Part shown: piece after piece, positions 45,000-53,661 of the stretch
How positions within the stretch are numbered: the first letter of the stretch is position 1
Layout: each line of letters begins with the position of its first letter
Source of the DNA: Pirellulaceae bacterium
Lineage (GTDB): Bacteria > Planctomycetota > Planctomycetia > Pirellulales > Pirellulaceae
Reading direction: 5' to 3'
DNA length: 64,000 bases
Assembly (NCBI GenBank): GCA_020852965.1
Contig: JADYZV010000011.1
Location: forward strand, 1 to 64,000
The notes under the pieces: model-generated
What the model was told of the DNA's origin: nothing
What the model saw: the letters and a program-made list of their open reading frames with translations, nothing else
Databases searched by the model: none
Made by a program: the position numbers and the translations under genes

Positions 45000-46297
45000 C
45001 CAGCCAGCGAACCCGTACCATCGAAGTTGGAGCAATCACACGTGTGGAGGGAGAAGGTGCGCTGCGCGTAAAGATCGAAAATGACGTGGTGCAAGATGTG
45101 CAGTTGTCGATCTACGAGCCACCACGATTCTTCGAGGCACTATTGCGGGGACGCCCATTGGAAGATGTGCCAGACATCACGGCACGTATCTGCGGCATCT
45201 GCCCCATCGCCTATCAGATGACCGCTGTCCACGCTTTGGAGCAAGCCCTTGGAGTGCGGATCACATCTGACATCCGCCGCCTGCGGCGCTTGCTATACTG
45301 CGGCGAATGGATCGAAAGCCACGGCGTCCACATGCACTTGTTGCATATCCCAGATTTTTTTGGATGCGCGAGCAGCATCGAGTTGGCCAAACGCTATCCG
45401 GACGAAGTTAACCGCGGATTGCGACTCAAGAAAATCGGCAATCGTCTGTTGGAGGTCACCGGCGGTCGGGCGGTACATCCGATCAACGTGGCGGTAGGCG
45501 GTTTCTATCGGGCGCCGCGACGGAGTGAATTGCAGAGCCTCAGGGATGACTTTCTGTGGGGGCTCGATGCGTCGATTGACGTTACCAAGTGGGTTGCACG
45601 TTTTGACTTTCCAGATTTTGTACGTGACTACGAAATGGTAGCCCTGCGTCATCCTGACGAGTACCCCATGAACGAAGGGCGACTGGTCTCCACGGTGGGC
45701 CTGGATGTTCCCAGTCAAGAATTCGAGACCCATTTTGACGAACGACAAGTGCCTCACAGTACGGCGTTGCAGGCGGTGCGGTTGCCGGCCGAAACCAACT
45801 ACTTCGTAGGGCCGCTGGCGCGAGTCAACCTCAATCGACAGCTACTTTACCCTGCCGCCCGACAACTTTCCGACGACGTTGGCATAGCATGGCCTTGCAT
45901 GAATCCCTACCAATCCATTGTCACTCGTGGACTGGAAGTGGTACACGCGTTTGAAGAAGCATTATCGATTATCGATGACTATCAGGGATGCGCGCCGGCC
46001 AAAATTGCGTATGAGCCACGAGCGGGCGAAGGTGCGTGGGCGACGGAAGCTCCGCGAGGCATGATCTACCATCGCTATCGAACCACGTCGGAGGGATTGA
46101 TAGAATTCGCCAAAATCGTCCCCCCAACCTCTCAGAATCAACGACAAATTGAGGTCGACTTAAGAGCCTACCTGCCCAGTGTCTTGGATCTACCAGACGC
46201 GGAGTTGGGGATGGCCTGCGAACGCCTGATCCGTTCTTACGACCCCTGTATCAGTTGCGCCACGCACTTCCTCAAGCTGGAGATCGACCGACAATGA
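44996..46297 (+). CDS. hydA: [NiFe] hydrogenase large (alpha) subunit
   Basis: 433 residues with both Ni-Fe ligand motifs: ARICGICPIAYQMTAVH (Cys near 65 and 68) and SYDPCISCATHF (Cys near 417 and 420). TRVEGEGALRVKI near the N-terminus is also diagnostic. After DPCISCATH come nine residues (FLKLEIDRQ), the C-terminal extension that a maturation endopeptidase removes after the histidine; that protease is the next gene. The DPCISCATHF form matches group 3b (NADP-linked sulfhydrogenase type) sequences. It catalyses reversible H2 oxidation. Gene overlaps of four bases on both sides imply tight coupling. Confidence 0.95.
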   Translation: MTSQRTRTIEVGAITRVEGEGALRVKIENDVVQDVQLSIYEPPRFFEALLRGRPLEDVPDITARICGICPIAYQMTAVHALEQALGVRITSDIRRLRRLLYCGEWIESHGVHMHLLHIPDFFGCASSIELAKRYPDEVNRGLRLKKIGNRLLEVTGGRAVHPINVAVGGFYRAPRRSELQSLRDDFLWGLDASIDVTKWVARFDFPDFVRDYEMVALRHPDEYPMNEGRLVSTVGLDVPSQEFETHFDERQVPHSTALQAVRLPAETNYFVGPLARVNLNRQLLYPAARQLSDDVGIAWPCMNPYQSIVTRGLEVVHAFEEALSIIDDYQGCAPAKIAYEPRAGEGAWATEAPRGMIYHRYRTTSEGLIEFAKIVPPTSQNQRQIEVDLRAYLPSVLDLPDAELGMACERLIRSYDPCISCATHFLKLEIDRQ

Positions 46298-46896
46298 AAT
46301 CGGCGATAAAACAGACGACAGCCCCAACGAAGCCTTCCCCATCGTCGCAGCCGTTGGTCATCGGTATTGGCAGCCCGCACGGTGATGACCGCGCTGGCTG
46401 GGAGGTTGTCGAGCGATTGCGTGCAATGGACTTGAGATTTGCATCGAACCGCTTGCATAAGGCTGCGGTGCCACACGACGCGTTGGACTGGTTCGATCCA
46501 CAGACGACCACACATTTAGTCGACGCGATTGCTATCCATTCAGACCGATTGCTCCGTTTCGAGCTGGCTCGTGATCCACAAGGCAATTTGCAAACGCTGC
46601 TCACCGATCAGGACCAGGGGCGACATCCCGTAGCTTTCCCAGCATTGCGTTCGCACTCAACGCATCAGTTTGATTTGCGCTCCGTGTTGGAACTTGCCGC
46701 AGCACTCAACACACTTCCGCGGCGCATCGTGTTGTGGGCGATTCCGATCGAAATCAACGCGACGCCAACGGGGACTCTCGATTGGTCCGCCACAGACTCG
46801 AATGTCCAGCAGATAGCCGCACTTCCCCATGCCACATTAGAACGCCACATCCAGCATGCCGTGCAGCGTATTGCCCACGAGATTGCCCATGCATGA
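46294..46896 (+). CDS. Hydrogenase maturation endopeptidase (HyaD/HycI family)
   Basis: 200 residues from ATG 46294, overlapping the HydA stop as ATGA. M52-type hydrogenase proteases cut off the C-terminal tail of the large subunit after nickel insertion. The family opening is clear (LVIGIGSPHGDDRAGWEVVERL, usual G-x-G-N-x-x-x-x-D-D-x-x-G, with S in place of N). Later acidic and histidine ligands are plausible (HLVDAIAIHSD and HQFDLRSVL, the H-x-x-x-L region). The N-terminal 25 residues are a Thr/Pro/Ser-rich extension. It overlaps hypA by eight bases. Confidence 0.87.
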   Translation: MKSAIKQTTAPTKPSPSSQPLVIGIGSPHGDDRAGWEVVERLRAMDLRFASNRLHKAAVPHDALDWFDPQTTTHLVDAIAIHSDRLLRFELARDPQGNLQTLLTDQDQGRHPVAFPALRSHSTHQFDLRSVLELAAALNTLPRRIVLWAIPIEINATPTGTLDWSATDSNVQQIAALPHATLERHIQHAVQRIAHEIAHA

Positions 46897-47245
46897 ACAG
46901 TCTCTGGTCAAAGCTCTCTGTGCGCAAGTTCTAGTAGCTGCAGCACCCGTTGCCGCAGACAAGATTCGCCAAGTAAAAGTTGCCATCGGTCCCCTCTCCG
47001 GTGTCGACCCCATACTGGTTCAATCCGCCGTCGAACAAGTGGGTCCCAACTACGGCTTGACGCAATGCGAACTAACGATTGAGCATGTCGAACTCGAGGC
47101 CTTATGTCGAGACTGTCATAGTCGTTTCACGATCGAAGATTTCGTGTTCCGTTGTGCCGACTGCAAATCGTCCAAAGTCCAAGTCACGCAGGGGGACGAA
47201 TTCCAGCTATTGTCAGTAACCGTTGAAGAAATGATCAATGATTAG
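46889..47245 (+). CDS. hypA: Hydrogenase nickel-insertion protein HypA
   Basis: 118 residues starting at ATG 46889, which gives the obligatory MHEQSLVKAL (His2 is the nickel ligand). The zinc domain has the two pairs C-R-D-C and C-A-D-C (ALCRDCHSRF and FRCADCKSS). It delivers nickel to the large-subunit precursor with HypB. It is the last gene of the first block; a 615-bp gap filled by a repeat element separates it from hypB. Confidence 0.95.
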   Translation: MHEQSLVKALCAQVLVAAAPVAADKIRQVKVAIGPLSGVDPILVQSAVEQVGPNYGLTQCELTIEHVELEALCRDCHSRFTIEDFVFRCADCKSSKVQVTQGDEFQLLSVTVEEMIND

Positions 47246-47470
47246 GCGTTTTAGTGTTAGTGCTGGAAACGCTATATTCCGCGCTGTGGAAACCCCAACC
47301 ACCCCAGAGCGATAAGCTCTTCGGCAGCGTGGTATGCTTAACGAAGCGATCGATTGTTTAACCCGGATTATTCGTCGGCCGCAGGACGCTCTCGTTATCG
47401 TGTGGCCCCATGCCCGCTTGCCGGGCGTGTGCCAAAGTTTTTCGGGTAGGAATGGCGTGACGTGAACTTC

Positions 47471-47524
47471 CTTCCTTTCCGCCGCGATCGCCGCCCGTTG
47501 GCGGCGATCGCGGCGGAAAGGAAG
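47471..47524. repeat. Perfect 25-bp inverted repeat (hairpin)
   Basis: Arms 47471-47495 and 47500-47524 are fully complementary around the loop CGTT. The inner part (GATCGCCGC/GCGGCGATC) is identical to the hairpin at 10245-10289. No T-run follows on either side. Confidence 0.95.
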
Positions 47525-47547
47525 ACTGGCTTTGCAGAGGACTCGCT

Positions 47548-47590
47548 AACTACAAAACTGATTCACCAGCGAGACGAGCTCGCGGGGGTC
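47548..47590. repeat. Inverted copy of the 58-bp unit
   Basis: Read on the minus strand it contains CGCGAGCTCGTCTCGCTGGT then GAATCAGTTTTGT, matching the 10003-10230 array apart from one base in this stretch. Relative order (unit, short gap, hairpin) is the same at both loci. A further degenerate copy seems to start at about 47613. Confidence 0.88.
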
Positions 47591-47860
47591 TACGAAGCCC
47601 GGTGAACGATGCGCAAACTACAAAACTATTTCGCGAGCACATACTAGCCTTTGCACGATCCTAAGCGTGACGCTCACTAGCGCGTGGCGGCTGATACTCG
47701 CAGTCTGTTAATTCAATGATATATGCAAGTAGCGTTTCACAAACGAGTTGCGTTGAATTGGCCGTTGCATATAAATGATCCGGGTTAAACGAAGTTACCG
47801 AGTCAATGTAAATTGTTGGAAATTTCGAAAGAGTATTGAATTCAAACGCGAAAGAAAGAT

Positions 47861-48538
47861 ATGAGCACACGCACGATCCAAGTCGATCGCGATATCGCAG
47901 CCGATCGCAAACAAGCAGCCCAAGTAGCACGCGAACAATTTACGCGGCAAGGTACACTGGTCGTCAACTTGGTCTCATCACCTGGGGCCGGTAAGACTAG
48001 CCTGTTGCAAGCCACCGCGGAGTACTGGAACGGTCGGCAGCGCATGGCGGTATTGGTCGGCGACATTGCCACCAATCGCGATGCGGAGCGTTTGGCGCCG
48101 TACATGCCAGTGAAACAACTTACTACAGGAGGTGCCTGTCACTTAGAACTCGAATTGGTGCAGCGAGGGCTGAAGCAGTTGCCTGAAGTTGACTATGAGT
48201 TTCTGTTCATCGAGAACATTGGTAATTTGGTCTGTCCGGCTTCGCACGATCTCGCTGAGCACTTACGCGTGGTGTTGGTCAGTACGACCGAAGGAGACGA
48301 CAAGCCCGGCAAGTACCCTAAAATGTTCCGAACGAGTCAAGCGATGCTTATTTCAAAACTCGACTTGCTCCCCTACGTCCCTTTTTCAGTCGCAGCGGTC
48401 ATTGAAGATGCGCGAACGATCCAGGGAGATATAGAGGTCATGCAAGTCTGCGCACTTACCGGCACTGGTATAGAGACTTGGTGCGAATGGCTCGACCAGC
48501 AACGCCAGCAACTCCTCGTGAAAGGGGCTAGCGTTTAG
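47861..48538 (+). CDS. hypB: Hydrogenase accessory GTPase HypB
   Basis: 225 residues of the HypB SIMIBI GTPase family, which powers nickel delivery with HypA. The P-loop is VNLVSSPGAGKTSLL (about 35-49), then VGDIATNRDAERL, GGACHLELELV with the metal-site Cys-His, FIENIGNLVCPASHDL, and SKLDLLPYVPF, where the usual N-K-x-D guanine motif reads S-K-L-D. The histidine-rich nickel-storage N-terminus of some HypB proteins is absent. It lies eight bases upstream of hypF. Confidence 0.95.
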   Translation: MSTRTIQVDRDIAADRKQAAQVAREQFTRQGTLVVNLVSSPGAGKTSLLQATAEYWNGRQRMAVLVGDIATNRDAERLAPYMPVKQLTTGGACHLELELVQRGLKQLPEVDYEFLFIENIGNLVCPASHDLAEHLRVVLVSTTEGDDKPGKYPKMFRTSQAMLISKLDLLPYVPFSVAAVIEDARTIQGDIEVMQVCALTGTGIETWCEWLDQQRQQLLVKGASV

Positions 48539-48546
48539 TTGATCCC

Positions 48547-50850
48547 ATGCAAGCTTCAACCACAACACCTGTAGTCGTTTGCAGCAAACTACTGTTGCGA
48601 GGGAGCGTGCAAGGTTGCGGAATTCGCCCCACCATCGCGAGAATTGCAACATCCAATGCACTGAGGGGTGACGTACGCAATAGCCAGGCGGGCGTCGAAA
48701 TCACACTCTACGGGGAACACTCATCGATCGCTAGTTTTTGCACGGCACTGCGTGAGAGGACGAGCGGCTCACTTCAAATGCTGAACGAAAGCCTGGCGAG
48801 CGGTGAGCTAACGCCTGAGGACTTTCAGATTGTGTCGAGCGACAATGATGGAGTCGTCGACGCCATCATTCCACTCGACCTGGTGACCTGCCGTGATTGC
48901 TTAAATGAAGTAGCAACTCCAGGTAATCGACGGTTTGGCTACGCCCTCAATAGCTGTGCCCAGTGTGGTCCTCGCTATTCCATTCTACGAAGCATGCCCT
49001 ACGATCGTTGCCGCACCAGCTTGAGCGGCTTTCCAATGTGTGACGATTGCCAGCAGGAGTTTGGCGACGCAGCGCATCGTCGATTTCATGCACAGAACAA
49101 TTGTTGTCCTGTCTGCGGACCGCAGATTTGGCTTGCATCCCCCGCAACTGATGCAGCCGCAGTCGCAGGAAGTCTCGCGCTCGACGCGGTGGCCGATGCC
49201 ATTGGTCACGGGCAGATCGTGGCGATCAAAGGCGTTGGAGGTTACCAATTGGTATGTGACGCCACGCGCGACGAGAGCGTATTGCGACTCAGGCAGAGGA
49301 AACGCCGAGCGTCCAAGCCGCTTGCGTTGATGGTTGGCTCGCTGGAGACCGCGCGGAATATCGCGATGCTCGACAAGCTTGAATGCGAGGCGTTGTGCCA
49401 CCCAGCAGGTCCAATCGTAATCGTCCGATCCAAACTCGCGGAACCGATGGCGGCGTGCATTCACCCGGGCCTAGCCTGGGTGGGAGTGATGCTTCCGACC
49501 ACGGCAATGCACGCGATGTTGATCCAGCGTCTGAAGCGGCCTCTCGTGGTTACGAGCGGCAATATCGAAGGGGAGCCGATCGAGATGGATGCGGAAGCTG
49601 CCGAGTTGCGACTAGCTGGCGTCGCTGACTGTTTCTTGCATCACGATCGCCCCATCCTCCGCCCGATCGACGACAGTGTGGTACGCTGCATGGCGGGAAG
49701 TACGGTCACCCTGCGCGCCGCCCGTGGACTGGCTCCGATGTCCGTGGAAACTAACTTATCTTCCAGCTCTTGCGTGGCCGTCGGAGGGGAACAGAAGTCA
49801 GCGATTGCACTATCGAATGGAGTTCGCACCTATCTCGGGCCGCATCAAGGTGAGCTTGATACGCTGCGCAGTCGCGAACGATTTGCCGAACAGTATCAAG
49901 CGCTTACGGAGCTGATAGGTGTTGAGACGAACCTATTCGCCTGCGATACGCATCCTGGATATTTTGCTACGAACTATGTTGCGGGCATTCCTGACGCTAT
50001 GCCGACGACAGTTCAACATCATCATGCGCACATCGCGGCGGCAATGGCCGAGCATGGATGGTTGGATCGACAAGTGCTTGGTTTTGCTTGCGACGGTACG
50101 GGCCTGGGAGCAGACAACACAGTTTGGGGGGGCGAAGTACTTTTGGCAACGGCTCACACCTATCAGCGAGTCGCTCACCTGCTCCGTTTTCGGCTGGCCG
50201 GAGGCGAGGCGGCCATTCGCGAGCCATGGCGAGTGGCGGTGGCACTGCTCAGCGACTGTGGGTATGACATCGAACAAATTGCATCGTGGCTGCATCGACC
50301 GGAAGAAACCATCCGGGCTGTACTGGGTGTACTGGCTAGCTCAACCGTTGGATTGGCTCCGGTCACCAGCAGTGTAGGTCGTTTGTTCGACGGGGTCGCC
50401 GTCTTGGTCGAATCATTAAGCGATGCGACTGCCGCCGCCAAAGTCACCTTCGAAGGTGAAGCTGCGATGAGACTCGAGTCGATGTGCACCACTAGCGAAA
50501 GGGGACAGTATACAATGCGGCTGACCGATGACGTACCAAGACAAATCGATTGGCGACCGATGCTGAGGAACATGGTTGACGACTTGCAATCTCGCGTCCC
50601 GGCAGGAGTGATCGCCATGCGGTTTCATCGTGGCCTAGCCAATTGCATACGACAGCTAGCCACGCAGTACCCTGAGCTACCTGTTGTGTTGTGCGGCGGC
50701 GTCTTTCAAAACCGCGTGCTCGTGGAGCTGGTGGCAGAGACGCTCGAAGGAAGAAGGGCCGATTCGCTTGGAATACCAGGTAGAGTTCCACCCAATGATG
50801 GCGGGTTGGCACTCGGGCAGCTTGTTGTCGCACATTTACAAAGGATATAG
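48547..50850 (+). CDS. hypF: Carbamoyltransferase HypF
   Basis: 767 residues, the usual full length. HypF makes the thiocarbamate from carbamoyl phosphate that becomes the cyanide ligands of the Ni-Fe site. Domains in order: acylphosphatase (LLRGSVQGCGIRPTIARIA, about 15-100), two zinc-finger blocks (VTCRDCLNEV with SCAQCGPRYS, and MCDDCQQEF with CCPVCGP), a YrdC domain (IVAIKGVGGYQLVCDA, RRASKPLALMV), and a Kae1-like transferase domain (VQHHHAHIAAAMAEHG, GFACDGTGLGADNTVWGGEV, VVLCGGVFQNRVL). It is followed by hypC after a three-base gap. Confidence 0.96.
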   Translation: MQASTTTPVVVCSKLLLRGSVQGCGIRPTIARIATSNALRGDVRNSQAGVEITLYGEHSSIASFCTALRERTSGSLQMLNESLASGELTPEDFQIVSSDNDGVVDAIIPLDLVTCRDCLNEVATPGNRRFGYALNSCAQCGPRYSILRSMPYDRCRTSLSGFPMCDDCQQEFGDAAHRRFHAQNNCCPVCGPQIWLASPATDAAAVAGSLALDAVADAIGHGQIVAIKGVGGYQLVCDATRDESVLRLRQRKRRASKPLALMVGSLETARNIAMLDKLECEALCHPAGPIVIVRSKLAEPMAACIHPGLAWVGVMLPTTAMHAMLIQRLKRPLVVTSGNIEGEPIEMDAEAAELRLAGVADCFLHHDRPILRPIDDSVVRCMAGSTVTLRAARGLAPMSVETNLSSSSCVAVGGEQKSAIALSNGVRTYLGPHQGELDTLRSRERFAEQYQALTELIGVETNLFACDTHPGYFATNYVAGIPDAMPTTVQHHHAHIAAAMAEHGWLDRQVLGFACDGTGLGADNTVWGGEVLLATAHTYQRVAHLLRFRLAGGEAAIREPWRVAVALLSDCGYDIEQIASWLHRPEETIRAVLGVLASSTVGLAPVTSSVGRLFDGVAVLVESLSDATAAAKVTFEGEAAMRLESMCTTSERGQYTMRLTDDVPRQIDWRPMLRNMVDDLQSRVPAGVIAMRFHRGLANCIRQLATQYPELPVVLCGGVFQNRVLVELVAETLEGRRADSLGIPGRVPPNDGGLALGQLVVAHLQRI

Positions 50851-50853
50851 AGC

Positions 50854-51132
50854 ATGTGTTTAGGTGTCCCCGGAAGAATCATGGATTGGCTTGATCGCGA
50901 TCCACTCTTTGCACGAGCGGTGGTTGAGTTCGACGGAGTTGGGCTTGAATGTCACATGGCCTGCGTTCCCGACGCCAGCATTGGCGATTATGTGATCGTG
51001 CATGCCGGTGTGGCGATCTGCCAAGTGGACGAGCTTGAAGCCATGCGGACGCTCACGGAATTGCGACGACTCGAGCTAATCGAAACCATCGCAGAGGAGT
51101 GTGATCAGTCGCGTTCGGGAGAGGAAGTATGA
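50854..51132 (+). CDS. hypC: Hydrogenase maturation chaperone HypC
   Basis: 92 residues starting with the invariant MCLGVPGRI, whose Cys2 binds the Fe(CN)2CO unit and the large-subunit precursor. The middle (VEFDGVGLECHMACVPDASIGDYVIVHAGVAI) is the family's beta-barrel core. It overlaps hypD by four bases (ATGA), reflecting the HypC-HypD complex. Confidence 0.96.
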   Translation: MCLGVPGRIMDWLDRDPLFARAVVEFDGVGLECHMACVPDASIGDYVIVHAGVAICQVDELEAMRTLTELRRLELIETIAEECDQSRSGEEV

Positions 51133-52253
51133 AATACGTTGACGAGTTTCGCGATCCAGCATTAGCACGACAGCTTGTCAAGCAAATCCGCCACGAGGCG
51201 TCGCAGCGGTGGATCTTGATGGATGTCTGCGGCGGTCAAACCCATAGTCTGCTGCGTTATGGGATCGAGGATGAGTTGAGCGACTCTGTCGAACTGATTC
51301 ATGGGCCAGGCTGTCCAGTGTGCGTCACTCCGGTGGAAGCCATCGACTTTGCACAACAACTGTCACTGCGTCCCGATTGCTTGCTGACTAGTTTCGGCGA
51401 TATGCTGCGTGTGCCTGGCAGCCGGCAATCGCTGCTCGAAGCTCGCGCCGCCGGTGCCAACGTCAGGATGGTCTACTCTCCGCTGGAGGCAGTGAAGTTG
51501 GCCGAGGAACTGGCAGAGGAGCAGCCACATAAACAAGTTATCTTCTTCGCTGTTGGCTTTGAAACGACTGCCCCCGCCACCGCTTTGGCAGTGCTGCAAG
51601 CGCAGGCGCGGGGCCTGCATAACTTTAGTTTACTGGTCGCGCATGTCCGCGTGCTGCCGGCCATGCAGTCGCTGTTGAGTTCGCCTGAGAATCGCGTACA
51701 AGGGTTTCTAGCTGCGGGGCACGTGTGTACCATCACGGGCTTCGAGGAGTACGCCGAATTGGTAAACGATTATCGCGTTCCGGTAGTCGTCACCGGCTTC
51801 GAACCGCTGGACTTGTTGCACGGCATCGCAACGGCGGTGAAGCAGCTTGAGAATGGTTTGCCCGCAGTCGCCAACTGTTACTCGCGCAGCGCGCGTCGCT
51901 GCGGAAACACAGCAGCCATGGAGAGTGTCCATCGCGTCTTTGAAACTGTCGATATGCCGTGGCGCGGCTTGGGGACGATCGCCGGAGGTGGATTGCGATT
52001 GCGTGCCGAGTACAGCCAATTTGATGCTGAGCAGCGATTCGAATTACCTGTCACTTCGACCACAGCGTTGCCAATTCTTCCAGTCGAAGAATGCCTGAGC
52101 GGGCAAGTCATGTCGGGGCGCATAAAGCCACCCCAGTGCCCACATTTTGCAAGTCGCTGCACACCTGACAGTCCCTTGGGTGCTCCTATGGTTTCCAGCG
52201 AGGGAGCCTGCGCAGCGTACATGCGATACCACCCCTCGGCGCTTGAGTCTTGA
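51129..52253 (+). CDS. hypD: Hydrogenase maturation iron-sulfur protein HypD
   Basis: 374 residues, typical length. HypD carries a [4Fe-4S] cluster and with HypC assembles Fe(CN)2CO. Key motifs: DVCGGQTHSLLRYG, HGPGCPVCVTP, the redox region VGFETTAPATALAVLQA, and cluster cysteines toward the C-terminus, including KPPQCPHFASRCTPDSPLGA and SSEGACAAYMRY. hypE is not directly downstream: a minus-strand HicB-like gene and a 94-bp element intervene. Confidence 0.96.
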   Translation: MKYVDEFRDPALARQLVKQIRHEASQRWILMDVCGGQTHSLLRYGIEDELSDSVELIHGPGCPVCVTPVEAIDFAQQLSLRPDCLLTSFGDMLRVPGSRQSLLEARAAGANVRMVYSPLEAVKLAEELAEEQPHKQVIFFAVGFETTAPATALAVLQAQARGLHNFSLLVAHVRVLPAMQSLLSSPENRVQGFLAAGHVCTITGFEEYAELVNDYRVPVVVTGFEPLDLLHGIATAVKQLENGLPAVANCYSRSARRCGNTAAMESVHRVFETVDMPWRGLGTIAGGGLRLRAEYSQFDAEQRFELPVTSTTALPILPVEECLSGQVMSGRIKPPQCPHFASRCTPDSPLGAPMVSSEGACAAYMRYHPSALES

Positions 52254-52268
52254 CGAGATCAATGCGCT

Positions 52269-52460
52269 TCATGAAACGATAAGATCCTCAACGCGCCGCG
52301 CGCCAGGAATCATCCCTGAAGACAAATCGGACTGGAGATCCTTTAGGTGTTCCATAAGATCGTCCAGGCGGCTACCCTGCGTCCAATAGTCGGGGTATTC
52401 TTGCAAATAGCCCAACCAAGAGTCATCTTCCTGCCAAACTACGATTTTTACGACTTGCAT
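52269..52460 (-). CDS. Orphan HicB-like antitoxin-family protein
   Basis: 63 residues from ATG 52460 (a GTG at 52475 is possible). It opens VVKIVVWQEDDSWLGYLQEY with P-D-Y-W-T-Q-G, the HicB-type beta-alpha fold (usual form: E-x-E-x-x-x-W-x-A-x-x-P-E-x-P-G-x-x-T-Q-G), then LDDLMEHLKDLQSDLSSG and ends in RVEDLIVS. No HicA toxin frame lies on either side, so it is solitary. It is inserted opposite the hyp genes between hypD and hypE, next to a 94-bp repeat element, and probably arrived separately. Confidence 0.7.
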   Translation of the reverse strand: MQVVKIVVWQEDDSWLGYLQEYPDYWTQGSRLDDLMEHLKDLQSDLSSGMIPGARRVEDLIVS

Positions 52461-52509
52461 GCTGTCACCTGTCACCCCATTAAAAACGATCGCTTCATTT
52501 TAGTCGATA

Positions 52510-52603
52510 TAAGCACCCACGCATAAGTTACCTGGCATCTCAATGAACCCAGGCTAACGGCAAAGCGGCCGAATATGCGCAAGAACTTATGCGTGGGTGC
52601 TTA
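52510..52603. repeat. 94-bp inverted-repeat element, family A, copy 2
   Basis: Ends TAAGCACCCACGCATAAGTT (52510-52529) and its perfect complement (52584-52603). It is homologous over its full length, in inverted orientation, to 23991-24084. It lies directly upstream of hypE (ATG at 52621) and downstream of the HicB-like gene start. Confidence 0.92.
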
Positions 52604-52620
52604 CGTGCAGAATTGCAACC

Positions 52621-53661
52621 ATGAATTCACAACAACTCCAATGTCCGGTACTTTCTAGTTCGAGCGATTGTGTGCAGCTTGCCCACGGTGAAGGTGGGCG
52701 ATTGATGCGCAAGCTTCTACAAGAGCGGATCGTGCCGATCTTGGGTGGTAGCACGCTCAGCGACGCAGCGGATTGCGGACCCGTCGATGGCTGCGTAGTT
52801 GTCTCGACAGATAGTTTCGTCGTCGCCCCTCTGTTTTTTCCAGGTGGGGACATTGGTTCGCTGGCAGTCTGTGGAACTGTGAACGACCTGGCCGTCTCAG
52901 GTGCCAAGCCACTGTGGCTTACGCTCAGCCTCATTATCGAAGAGGGACTACCGCTTCCGCTGCTCGAGCGAGTTTTGCGATCCGTGGCCGACGCGGCTCG
53001 ACAATGCGATGTGCAGGTCATCGCCGGGGATACCAAAGTTGTTCCGCGCGGAGCGGCTGATCAATTGTTTATCAACACAACCGGAATAGGAGTCAAGCGT
53101 CAATCTAACGAATTGAGTTGCACCGCTCTTCGCCCCAGTGATGTGCTACTGGTTAGTGGCCCGATTGGTCAGCATGGGATCGCCGTTCTCGTAGCGCGCG
53201 AACAACTCAGTTTGACTCCAATGCCAGTGTCAGATTGCGCTCCCTTGCACGTCGCCTGCGCTGCATTGCAGGATGAGCTCGGAGTGGATCTGCGAGCCAT
53301 GCGGGATGCAACACGGGGAGGTGTTTCGGCGGTGCTGCATGAATGGTCCGAGGCGTCGGGCACCACGATGAAGCTGAACGAATCGCTGCTCCCTATTGCA
53401 CCTGCAGTTCGTGGTGCTTGCGAATTGCTGGGCTTGGATGCGTTGTACGTGGCCAATGAAGGGACCTTCGTAGCTGCGGTCGCACCGCAGGCAGTCGACC
53501 GCGCTATTGCGGCTCTTCACGCAGTGCAGGTCTCATCCCAGGCAATCGCGATTGGCGAAGTTATTGAGCGAGGAAATTCTGCAGTGGTTATCGAGCGGCT
53601 GTTCGGTAGGCTGCATCCGGTCGACGAGCCCTCGGGGGCTCCGCTACCGAGGATCTGTTGA
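52621..53661 (+). CDS. hypE: Hydrogenase maturation protein HypE
   Basis: 346 residues from ATG 52621; an upstream TTG at 52597 lies inside the repeat element and is rejected. HypE dehydrates the HypF-made thiocarboxamide on its C-terminal cysteine to thiocyanate. The essential C-terminal P-R-I-C is present. Other features are LAHGEGGRLMRKLL, GGDIGSLAVCGTVNDLAVSG, VIAGDTKVVPRG (ATP site) and RDATRGGVSAVLHEW. The 3' end overlaps the convergent dihydroorotate-dehydrogenase-like gene by 18 bases. Confidence 0.95.
   Translation: MNSQQLQCPVLSSSSDCVQLAHGEGGRLMRKLLQERIVPILGGSTLSDAADCGPVDGCVVVSTDSFVVAPLFFPGGDIGSLAVCGTVNDLAVSGAKPLWLTLSLIIEEGLPLPLLERVLRSVADAARQCDVQVIAGDTKVVPRGAADQLFINTTGIGVKRQSNELSCTALRPSDVLLVSGPIGQHGIAVLVAREQLSLTPMPVSDCAPLHVACAALQDELGVDLRAMRDATRGGVSAVLHEWSEASGTTMKLNESLLPIAPAVRGACELLGLDALYVANEGTFVAAVAPQAVDRAIAALHAVQVSSQAIAIGEVIERGNSAVVIERLFGRLHPVDEPSGAPLPRIC

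Larger units (their letters stand above)
47356..47790. mobile_element. 435-bp non-coding element with inverted ends, between hypA and hypB
   Basis: GTTTAACCCGGAT at 47356-47368 is perfectly inverted at 47778-47790, and the match extends to 16 of 17 bases. Inside lie a 25-bp perfect hairpin (47471-47524) and an inverted copy of the 58-bp unit (47548-47590). There is no coding frame of note. Target duplication is not obvious. It looks like a MITE-type insertion in what was probably a continuous hypA-hypB unit. Outside it, 47246-47355 and 47791-47860 hold no gene. Confidence 0.65.
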
